Assembly: GCA_018607135.1 (NCBI GenBank)
Contig: JABBCA010000033.1
Span: 2,191 to 66,190 of the forward strand
Direction: 5' to 3'
Origin: Opitutales bacterium
Lineage (GTDB): Bacteria; Verrucomicrobiota; Verrucomicrobiia; Opitutales; Coraliomargaritaceae
Length of the DNA: 64,000 nt
Both the position numbers and the translations under genes were made by a program. Below the pieces are notes generated by a model, which searched no databases, was not told the DNA's origin, and was given only the letters and a program-made list of their open reading frames with translations. Numbering within the stretch: the first letter of the stretch is position 1; each line of letters opens with the position of its first letter. Shown piece after piece: positions 51,920 through 60,161 of the stretch.

Positions 51920-54382
51920 ATGCCTACCTTTAGCCCTAGCGAATTGACTCGCTTCCACACTGTGCTGCAAAAAACAGTTCGCACAGCGATTAAAACAACT
52001 GTCGCACTTACCACATCGTTTGTTGGTGTGTTTACAATCCATTCCGATGTGACGGCCCAAGCTGCTGAGCCTGAGTTTTCATGGGATACGATTCCACGCT
52101 GGAATATTTTTAGAAGTAATCGACGTATGGACGATGCTTCGGTCACTCGGGTGGCAAATCACTACCAGATCACGGTGCTTGAGAAAAGTAACCAGCAGGA
52201 TTTACCTTATACTGAGGCGGGCCTAGCAGATCTTGCAGCACGATTAAAAGCCGCGAACCCTAACATCGTGAATTATGCCTACTGGAATTCATTCTACTAC
52301 TGGCCGGGGTATGAAGCGGGAATCGACTTTTACGCTAATTGGGAAGCATGGTCTCGGGACGAGCCTGTGTTGCTCACGGATTTCCGTATGAAGCTTCAAC
52401 ATAACAACGTAGGCATGAGACAGTGGTGGGTAAGCACTGCGTTGCAATTGGACAGTATTTCAGATGTTGATGGGTTGTTTTTTGACACGCTTCGACCAAA
52501 CGCGTTTACTATGATGGATGAGTTGTTCGCGGTATTACCTGCGACTTCGTTGACAATCGGTAATAGTGTGGAATTAAATCCAAACGATTGGTTGGTGAAC
52601 CGACCGTTGGGAGGTTCCTATAACGATGATTTTGGTGCTCCCGGCGATGAAATTGTGGATCGAATTAGCTTCTATCGAAACAATAATTTAGCCCAAGGAA
52701 AGAGGGTTCTTTTTAGAGGAAGTCCGATTTTAAATGCTCAATTTGCTGGGGATGTTGAGCCGAGTGATTTAGCGGGGCAACTGGATTGGACCGAGCGGAA
52801 TGTCGATTTCGCACTTGCAGTCTATTTGATGGTCGCGGAAGAGGGGGCCTATTTTTATTACGGTAGTGGACTTCCATACGCTCAATTTGGTGATAATCGA
52901 GCCGGTTACATTTGGGATACCAGCTACATGGAAATTTTTGATAAGCCGTTGGGTAAGCCATTGTGGGCACCCAATAAAGATGGCTACTTATATTCACGTT
53001 CATTTGAATATTTAGACGTGTCCGTGAATGTGTTAACAGGTGAGACTTCATTGATTTGGTATGACACACCTAGGACGGAAATAGAGGCCATAAATTGTGG
53101 TGGCGGCGCGCTCACATCAACTGATGGGACAGAGTATTACGCCGATCAAAGTTTCAGCGGTGGATCGACCTACTCCACAGTGGATCCGATTTCTGGAACA
53201 TCGGATGACCCTTTATATCAAACCGAACGATTTGGTGCGTTTTCATACAACGTGCCTGTAGCCAATGGAACCTACGATGTGCTTCTTCAATTCGCCGAAA
53301 TCTTTAACGATCAATCTGGAAGTCGATCGTTTGGTATTGTAGTTGAGGGAACGACAGCTGTTTCCGATTTGGATATTTTTGCTGAGGTTGGTCATGACTC
53401 GACTTATGATCTATTGATTCCCGATGTGGAGGTTGAGGACGGTTTTCTGAGTATCTCGTCAGTGGTATCCGTAGGTAACCCAAAGTTATCTGCCTTCCGT
53501 TTTGCTCGATACGATAAGGTTCTTCAAAGTCAAAGCTTCGAGTTAGGCTTGGGGGACTGGGTAAACGTATCCAGTGGTGATAGTCATGATTGGACACGTG
53601 ATTCCGACGGGACCTTATCCTCGAATACTGGACCTGCCACCGGTGCCAATGGAACTGACTGGTATTTATATTTGGAAACTTCGTCCGCTGGAGGCGGTGC
53701 GTATTCTACTGGCAATTCTGCTATCTTAGAAGGACCTGAAATCGTCGCAGCCGAACAATTGACGTTTGCATATCATATGTATGGAGCGGATATGGGGACG
53801 CTTCACGTGGACGTGTATGATGGTGCATGGAACTTGTCCGTATGGTCGCTGAGTGGCCAGCAGCAGCTATCCAATGCAGCTGATTACGGGCAGGCAACAG
53901 TCGACTTGAGTGGATTCAGCGGCGTGATTAAAGTGCGCTTTCGTGCGGTTGCCATTGGTAATTGGCAAGGCGATGTCGCTATTGATTCGATTGTAATTAC
54001 TCGGAGTAAGTTCTCTTCTTGGGCCGCGAGCAATGGATTGAGCGGAAGCGATGCGACAGAGGCGGCTATGCCTTCTGGAGATGGATTGCCGAATCTTATG
54101 AAGTATACATTGGGACTCGATCCAAATGTAGCATCTACGGATCCGATGGTATTTGAAAGAGTCACGGACGGGGGGGCGAGTTACTTAAGTTTAAGTGTCG
54201 CTCGCGATCCATTAAAGTCGCAGGTCCTGATCGAGGGGCTCAGCAGCAGCAATTTGGTGAATTGGTCTACGAGCAATGTTGTAATCGAGGTCGATACGCC
54301 TAGTCTTTTTCGTATACGTGATACTCTACCAATTGATGCGAATGAGCAGCGCTTCCTTAAACTTCGCTTTAGTCAGCCCTAA
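51920..54382 (+). CDS. Secreted putative glycoside hydrolase with malectin- and MAM-like domains (paralogue 2)
   Basis: 820 residues from ATG 51920. Long signal region (cleavage near TAQAAEP), then the paralogous domain (about 33-385): FSWDTIPRWNIF, DVDGLFFDT (Asp189 candidate catalytic), TIGNSVELN, VAEEGAYFYYG, PLGKPL...SRSFEYLDVSV. Residues about 389-530 look like a malectin-type carbohydrate-binding domain (INCGGGALTSTDGTEYYADQSFSGGSTYS). Residues about 538-690 look like a MAM domain (FELGLGDWVNVSSGDSHDWTRD...YLYLE). A short C-terminal verrucomicrobial tail (DGLPNLMKYTLGLDP) follows. Likely a modular secreted glycan-active enzyme. Confidence 0.68.
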   Translation: MPTFSPSELTRFHTVLQKTVRTAIKTTVALTTSFVGVFTIHSDVTAQAAEPEFSWDTIPRWNIFRSNRRMDDASVTRVANHYQITVLEKSNQQDLPYTEAGLADLAARLKAANPNIVNYAYWNSFYYWPGYEAGIDFYANWEAWSRDEPVLLTDFRMKLQHNNVGMRQWWVSTALQLDSISDVDGLFFDTLRPNAFTMMDELFAVLPATSLTIGNSVELNPNDWLVNRPLGGSYNDDFGAPGDEIVDRISFYRNNNLAQGKRVLFRGSPILNAQFAGDVEPSDLAGQLDWTERNVDFALAVYLMVAEEGAYFYYGSGLPYAQFGDNRAGYIWDTSYMEIFDKPLGKPLWAPNKDGYLYSRSFEYLDVSVNVLTGETSLIWYDTPRTEIEAINCGGGALTSTDGTEYYADQSFSGGSTYSTVDPISGTSDDPLYQTERFGAFSYNVPVANGTYDVLLQFAEIFNDQSGSRSFGIVVEGTTAVSDLDIFAEVGHDSTYDLLIPDVEVEDGFLSISSVVSVGNPKLSAFRFARYDKVLQSQSFELGLGDWVNVSSGDSHDWTRDSDGTLSSNTGPATGANGTDWYLYLETSSAGGGAYSTGNSAILEGPEIVAAEQLTFAYHMYGADMGTLHVDVYDGAWNLSVWSLSGQQQLSNAADYGQATVDLSGFSGVIKVRFRAVAIGNWQGDVAIDSIVITRSKFSSWAASNGLSGSDATEAAMPSGDGLPNLMKYTLGLDPNVASTDPMVFERVTDGGASYLSLSVARDPLKSQVLIEGLSSSNLVNWSTSNVVIEVDTPSLFRIRDTLPIDANEQRFLKLRFSQP

Positions 54383-54529
54383 GTCTCTTCGTTTTGCCCT
54401 CGAATTTGTTAGGGCCTTAATTTGAGCACCATGGTTTTGGCTAGATCGTCATCTGATGAATGGAAAAAGCTTTAATTATAAAGCACTAAACGCAAAATTT
54501 GTTTGGGATTATTGGTTCATTTGAGAAAG

Positions 54530-56350
54530 ATGGTGCTTATGTATGTATTCAAACTATCTGGATTCAGATCTTTTTTTGCCAAGTTCATCTGTGTTCTAAT
54601 AGCTCTGTTGAACCATGCCTTAGCGGGATCGGAGCGTCCCAATATTCTCTGGATCACGAGCGAGGACAATGGGGCGCAGTGGTTGAGCGTCTACGGGTCG
54701 CCCAACGCCAAGACGCCGAACCTAGATCGGATGGCTGAGGAGGGCTTCCGCTACACGCATTGCTTTGATAATGCGGCGGTCTGTGCGCCGACGCGTTCGC
54801 TATGGATTACGGGCGTCCATGCCGTCTCGACTGGGACCGAGCAAATGCGGAGTCGTTACGAAATTCCTCACGATTTGATTCCTTACTGGCCCGACCAAAT
54901 CGTTAAAGCTGGTTACTTAGCGACCAATAAGCACAAGACGGATTATAATATCGGCGGTCGCGCTGACGAGGATCCTTGGCGGGGTAGTCGGGGAAAAGCA
55001 AATTGGACGAGTTATCGGGAAAATCAGCCCTTTGCCGCTGTCATGAATATCACCTTCAGTCACGAGAGTTCTCTTCATCCAAAGAAAAAACAAAGCCAAG
55101 GGTTAACGGATTCGTATGCGGATCGCATGGTGCTGCATCCGTATCATCCCGATCTGCCAGCCGTGCGTAGTAGTTACTCAAAGTATGCGCAAGCGGTGGA
55201 AAAGATGGATCACAGAGTGGGGCGCATACTCCAAGAACTCGAAGAAAACGCATTAGCTGAATCGACGATTGTTATCTACTGCTCCGATCACGGGGGGGCG
55301 TTGCCGCGCGGTAAGCGTTTCCTCTTCAATAGTGGAACGCATTGCCCGTTAATCATAAGGATTCCCGAGAAGTTCCGCGATTGGTGGCCCGCTGAGAAGC
55401 CGGGGATGACGGTGGATCGTTTGGTCAGTTTTATCGATCTACCCAAGACAATCTTGTCGCTGACCCAGGCCGAGATTCCACCGGCGATGCAAGGAAGGAT
55501 CTTTCTGGGCGACGGCATTGAGCCGGAACCGGAATATCACTTCAGCTATCGGGGGCGGGCCGACAAGGGGGCAGTCGATATGGTTCGTGGGGTGCGCGAT
55601 AAGGAATTTCTCTATATTAAAAATTACATGCCGTGGGCACCCCGTGGGCAATATCTCCCGTATATGTGGGAGATTGAAGCGACGTCAGCCTGGCACGATC
55701 ATTACAAGGCAGGGCAGTGCAGCTCGCTGGAAGCACGATTCTTCGAGCCCCGCGTGGTGGATGAGCTTTATGATCACGAAAATGACTATCATAATATCAA
55801 CAATCTGGCTGCTGAGCCAGCGCAGAAAGCACGCATTGAGCGGCTAAGGCACGAGCTTCGACAGCAGCAGCTGGCGAACTTTGACGCGGGTCTCATTCCT
55901 GAGCAGATGCGGAAGGCCCGCGCGGAAGCGCATGGATTGACGATTTACGAAATGGTGCGTCAGCCCGATCTGTATCCGCTGGAGCGCTATTTGGATTATT
56001 CGGATATGGTCTTGGCGGGAGATGCCCGCAACTTGCCTCAGCTAATCGAAGGTGCGAAGGACGCCGACCCCGCTATCCGATATTGGTCGGCCTGTGGATT
56101 TGCCTATTTGGGAGTCGCAGCAGAATCCGCCGACAAGGAGATCGAGACCTTGACGGAAGAGGAATCGATCGAGGTAAAGATCATGGCATTGTTTGCGCTC
56201 GCTAGATCGCAGGGACAAACGGAGCGGGTTCTTAAACGCTACGACGCTCTTTTATTGCAGGCTGAGCAGGAGGGTAAAGTCGATCAATCGGATTACATCT
56301 CGTTGATCTACTCGCTACAGAATCTGCTCACCCCCGATGACTTGCTGTGA
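54530..56350 (+). CDS. Secreted sulfatase with HEAT-like C-terminus
   Basis: About 606 residues from ATG 54530; TTG 54503 and ATG 54539 are alternatives. Signal segment FICVLIALLNHALA, then LWITSEDNGAQWLSVYG (metal block with Glu-Asp instead of Asp-Asp), AAVCAPTRSLWITG (Cys at 85 from this start, predicted formylglycine), HKTDY, FSHESS and YCSDHGGALPRGKR. The sequence belongs with N-sulfoglucosamine-sulfohydrolase-like S1 sulfatases. Residues about 480-600 form HEAT-like helices (DADPAIRYWSACGFAYLG, ESIEVKIMALFALARS). About 147 bp follow the preceding stop without an own regulon site, so cotranscription with paralogue 2 is likely. Confidence 0.9.
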   Translation: MVLMYVFKLSGFRSFFAKFICVLIALLNHALAGSERPNILWITSEDNGAQWLSVYGSPNAKTPNLDRMAEEGFRYTHCFDNAAVCAPTRSLWITGVHAVSTGTEQMRSRYEIPHDLIPYWPDQIVKAGYLATNKHKTDYNIGGRADEDPWRGSRGKANWTSYRENQPFAAVMNITFSHESSLHPKKKQSQGLTDSYADRMVLHPYHPDLPAVRSSYSKYAQAVEKMDHRVGRILQELEENALAESTIVIYCSDHGGALPRGKRFLFNSGTHCPLIIRIPEKFRDWWPAEKPGMTVDRLVSFIDLPKTILSLTQAEIPPAMQGRIFLGDGIEPEPEYHFSYRGRADKGAVDMVRGVRDKEFLYIKNYMPWAPRGQYLPYMWEIEATSAWHDHYKAGQCSSLEARFFEPRVVDELYDHENDYHNINNLAAEPAQKARIERLRHELRQQQLANFDAGLIPEQMRKARAEAHGLTIYEMVRQPDLYPLERYLDYSDMVLAGDARNLPQLIEGAKDADPAIRYWSACGFAYLGVAAESADKEIETLTEEESIEVKIMALFALARSQGQTERVLKRYDALLLQAEQEGKVDQSDYISLIYSLQNLLTPDDLL

Positions 56351-56676
56351 TTTACGTGAGGTAATTTTAATCTTAATTCAGTGATTAATTTTTCTAAATC
56401 AAAAACTATTCGCAACGTTTGAGCGAAGCATGGTTTTTTCCTGAATTAAGGTTTACGTTTATTCGCTGATTACATTGGAGTGTATATACTTACTAAGTCT
56501 ATACGGTATCTCTTAGTTTTTATAAATGCACGTATTATTGTGCATTAATGTTTAAATAAACTTGTATACTTGCTAATGAATGTTAGTAGTATCATTTCTA
56601 CTGCTAGTAATTTTATAGTTCTAGCTAATTACCCCATACACCCCAAAAGAGCTGTTTACGCAGCTCACTAAATACT
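56351..56676. other. AT-rich promoter region of the fusion protein
   Basis: 326 bp, no gene. Regulon site 9 at 56581-56594. Confidence 0.6.
56581..56594. promoter_or_regulatory. Palindromic glycan-regulon site 9 (paralogue 3)
   Basis: TGTTAGTAGTATCA, 82 bp upstream of ATG 56677. Confidence 0.65.
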
Positions 56677-59600
56677 ATGCTTAGAAGGCTCATTTCTCCT
56701 GCTGTGCTCGCAGTTCTGTGTCCTGTAATTGCCTCTGCTGCCAACAGCCAATGGGTTGGTAGCAGCGGATCCGAATGGGATGCTGCCCAAAATTGGTCCC
56801 GCGGCGAAGTGCCAAGCAGCGGCTTAAGTCGTGATACGGCGATTTTAGCGTCAGGAGATGTCGTCGCTGTCAGCTCGAATGTAGCAATGACGCCCCAGTC
56901 GGTTGATATTATTATGCGGACAAACGCCGTATTAACGGTTTCTGCAGATTTCGCAAATATAGGGAATTTTAATTTTGGACAACAAGGCGGCGGTGTAAAT
57001 TTATTACACGATAGTGGCACTCTTGTCTCGACTGGGAATTTTGAGATCGGTAAAGGCACGCACAGTCGTTCAAATTATCTGATGGAGTCTGGGGCCATAC
57101 TCGAAAATTCTCAAAAAATCACGGTCTACTCTCAAGGCATTTTATCTCTGGAAGAAGGTGCCTTTGTTTTGGCCGAGGACTTGGAAGTAAAGAGTAGCGG
57201 AACCATTCAATTTAATGTCGGTGAATCAAACACGGGTCTGATTGACGTTGACGGTGCACTTACGATTGCACCGGACGCTAAACTAATACTGGATTTTTCA
57301 AACTATCGAGGGGGTGGTGGCTTATTCAACATCATCGACTATAATAGTATTACGAGCGAACTATTGGATACTAATTTTTTGACGGTTGGTATGGAAGCTG
57401 GTGCAAATGTCTTTCAAGCTGAATCAAACGGTTCGGTGAATCAAGTTTCTGTGGATTACATCCCGGAGAGTCGACCTTTCGAAAATCTATGGTTTTCGTT
57501 ATCACCTAATACGGGTAACGGCGCTGAGGATGTCGCCTTGAATTCTGGGCGTTACATAGAAACGGTGAATGCTCCTGGCATAGAAAGAATAAGTTACAAC
57601 GATGGTAATGGAATCATCTACGAGACCAGATGGTCTGGAAATGACTATAATGGAGACGACGTGAGAGACGTAGTCACTGTTCGTTTTCGAGTAGATGCTT
57701 ATAATGGAAGTGGTTTTGCCTACAGTAGCGTGCCAGGGCAGTCGGAGGTAACTACTTTGGGTGGAGTCGCTACAGTCTCTACTTCCGGGAACAAGTGGGG
57801 AGTGGTCGGCGGCCAGCGTAATGAAGAAGTTAATATAGGCCAAACGCTTAAGTTTACATATCTCGATGCCACTGTCGATACTCCTGGATTGGAAGTTGAT
57901 TTTCTTGGATTTAGAGAAGCGACCTTATCTCGATTTAGTGGTAAAGAACACAAGCACATCATAGGTGTAGGGAGTGGTCTCAATTCAGGTGTTTTCACAA
58001 ATACTAATGCGGGTAATAACCGATTTTCACTCGATGGAGCTAGCGAAGTTTATTTTACCGGTGCAGGTAGTCTGCCCAATAATAACGGAGCGTTTTGGGG
58101 TTGGAGTGTTGGGAAAATCGGTTTGGAACTTAAGGTTAAAGACCTATCTCAATCGAATTTCGCTCAGAACATCTCTGATTATTCGGACATTCCAGCAGGT
58201 CCGAGCTACTTAGATCCGTATCCAGCCGAAACCGATTCGAACAACTATCCTGAATTCTCTTGGGACACGGTTCCGCGCTGGCTCGCAGTGCGGAACACCA
58301 GGGAGATACCCGACGATCAGGTGGACGATATTGCAGATAATTATCAAATCGTCATGCTTGAGAAATCAAATGCGCAAGGTGCGGCCTATCAAGATTTAGG
58401 AACCGCGAGAATTGCGAAGCGTCTGAAAGACCGTTCGCCTAACATCTTCAACACTTTCTATCGGAATACTGTAATCCATTACCCAGGTAATACATTCGAT
58501 TCTCTTTTTGAGGAAGAGCTTGACGACTGGGCACGATCGAGAACTGTAGGCGGCGAACGTATCTACTTAGACCGAAATGGTCGAGATATAACCACCAAAG
58601 CAGATGGTAGTCTTTCTGAACGTTATACCTATAATGCTGAAAATGCAGGCCTTCGTGACTGGTGGGTGAACGCAGCCGTGTCTATATTTGGTAATGCGCA
58701 TAACGACAAAAACGGCAATACGATTATCGGTGCCGATGTCATTGATGCCATTTTCTTGGATCGTATCAGTGAAGGGGATCAGCCACTAGTAGATGAGAAT
58801 GGCAATCCTGCTTCGGGTTATGTTCAGATGATTCAGGAACTTCGTGACCGCGTAAATTCGCAATATGGTGACAAGCTGATCGTCGGAAACACCCTGCGCT
58901 CGGAGAATAATAATGGAGATCGCGAAATGATGAGATTAATGGAGGGCTCCTATCTCGAGAGATGGACATTCGAGAACAAGAACAGCACTCCAAAACAAAA
59001 CCGAGGCGAGTCTGTCATCAATACCATTCGTTTGATGCGCGAGGCGCTCTCGTTAGGGAAAATTATTATGCTCCAATCGGGTCCCATCAGTTTCATCGAA
59101 ACCGGCGATAATTTGGCTGACTCATCTTCGAGTGCAGACGAATATGCCAGCAAAGTTGATTTTGCTCTTGGCGTATTTTTGATCGTCGCCGAAGAGTATG
59201 CTTATTTCAGCTACCAAGATAGTGTCAATGCAGGCAAGTCGGCAGGCGTCGATACGCCACGATGGATGTGGGATAGCAGTAATATTCCAGTCTTACAGCG
59301 TCCACTTGGACAACCTTTAGGGGACCCGCAGCAAGTTGGCTACGTCTACGTTCGTTCCTTCGAAAATGCGGATGTTTGGATCAATGTAGATACGCGTGAA
59401 AGTAATGTGCTATGGAAAACGTCCATAGGAGTCAGTGGCAGCCAAGGCTCGGGGCAAGCGGAGACAAACAAGAATTACGACTTAACTGGTAAGGGGAAGG
59501 TCCTCGGCACGAGTGATCGTTTTCACTTTATGTCTAAACCATTGCTTTCAGATGGTGAAATCGTTTTACGCGTCGACTCGATCAGCGCCGGCTCTGGTAA

Positions 59601-59946
59601 AGGCTTAGGTGGTGTTATGTTCCGAAAGGATCTTAGCGCGAATGCTCCGTTTGTCGGAATTGTGGTCAATCAATCTGGAGATACTTCGATGAATTACCGC
59701 ACTTCAGCGTCGGATCGAGTTTTAGTGCGCGGCACTAAAACTGTTGGTGGCAGTAACCCAAAATGGATCAAGTTGGTTCGCTCGGGTGACAGCTATACCG
59801 CTTATGTATCAGTCGATAAATCCAGTTGGACCTATGTCTATAATACGTCAGCTGACTTAGGGCTAACGCCAGATGTTGGTATCTTTACGGTTCCGCAGGG
59901 ACCGGGTGACTCGCAGGCAATGGTAGGTGATTTAGAGATTAGGTAG
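56677..59946 (+). CDS. Beta-solenoid / putative glycoside hydrolase fusion (paralogue 3)
   Basis: 1089 residues. Signal peptide to about 21; residues 22-260 form a beta-solenoid starting NSQWVGSSGSEWDAAQNWSRGEVPS, like the PEP-CTERM protein at 49137. Residues about 265-515 are an uncharacterised beta region. The paralogous domain follows (about 525-910): FSWDTVPRWLAV, VIDAIFLDR (Asp695 candidate), IVGNTLRSEN, MEGSYLERW, VAEEYAYFSY, RPLGQPLGDP...RSFENADVWI. Residues about 915-1089 resemble a DUF1349/LamG-type sandwich (GLGGVMFRKDLSANAPFVGIVV). No PEP-CTERM tail. Secreted, probably surface-bound glycan-active protein. Confidence 0.7.
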   Translation: MLRRLISPAVLAVLCPVIASAANSQWVGSSGSEWDAAQNWSRGEVPSSGLSRDTAILASGDVVAVSSNVAMTPQSVDIIMRTNAVLTVSADFANIGNFNFGQQGGGVNLLHDSGTLVSTGNFEIGKGTHSRSNYLMESGAILENSQKITVYSQGILSLEEGAFVLAEDLEVKSSGTIQFNVGESNTGLIDVDGALTIAPDAKLILDFSNYRGGGGLFNIIDYNSITSELLDTNFLTVGMEAGANVFQAESNGSVNQVSVDYIPESRPFENLWFSLSPNTGNGAEDVALNSGRYIETVNAPGIERISYNDGNGIIYETRWSGNDYNGDDVRDVVTVRFRVDAYNGSGFAYSSVPGQSEVTTLGGVATVSTSGNKWGVVGGQRNEEVNIGQTLKFTYLDATVDTPGLEVDFLGFREATLSRFSGKEHKHIIGVGSGLNSGVFTNTNAGNNRFSLDGASEVYFTGAGSLPNNNGAFWGWSVGKIGLELKVKDLSQSNFAQNISDYSDIPAGPSYLDPYPAETDSNNYPEFSWDTVPRWLAVRNTREIPDDQVDDIADNYQIVMLEKSNAQGAAYQDLGTARIAKRLKDRSPNIFNTFYRNTVIHYPGNTFDSLFEEELDDWARSRTVGGERIYLDRNGRDITTKADGSLSERYTYNAENAGLRDWWVNAAVSIFGNAHNDKNGNTIIGADVIDAIFLDRISEGDQPLVDENGNPASGYVQMIQELRDRVNSQYGDKLIVGNTLRSENNNGDREMMRLMEGSYLERWTFENKNSTPKQNRGESVINTIRLMREALSLGKIIMLQSGPISFIETGDNLADSSSSADEYASKVDFALGVFLIVAEEYAYFSYQDSVNAGKSAGVDTPRWMWDSSNIPVLQRPLGQPLGDPQQVGYVYVRSFENADVWINVDTRESNVLWKTSIGVSGSQGSGQAETNKNYDLTGKGKVLGTSDRFHFMSKPLLSDGEIVLRVDSISAGSGKGLGGVMFRKDLSANAPFVGIVVNQSGDTSMNYRTSASDRVLVRGTKTVGGSNPKWIKLVRSGDSYTAYVSVDKSSWTYVYNTSADLGLTPDVGIFTVPQGPGDSQAMVGDLEIR

Positions 59947-59969
59947 CTACATTCAACGATTAGGATTAT

Positions 59970-59996
59970 GGTCGAAGAACATCGGATTCTTCGGCC
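59970..59996 (+). terminator. Hairpin after the fusion gene (possible terminator)
   Basis: ggtcgaagaa / ttcttcggcc stem, 7-nt loop, 24 bp after the stop. There is no T run, so it may act as an RNA end-stabiliser instead. Confidence 0.4.
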
Positions 59997-60161
59997 ATTC
60001 TCGTAATCGGGAACCCGTCGCTTTACGCTCTAGATTTTAATCAGGTGGAATTATTTACTATTTGGTAAACTAATTTGAATTGCACCTTTATTCTTAGATT
60101 CGATCGTCTCGCCTTTAATTAGAAAATCTTAAACCGTCTTTATTCCGAACCGCATACTTAG

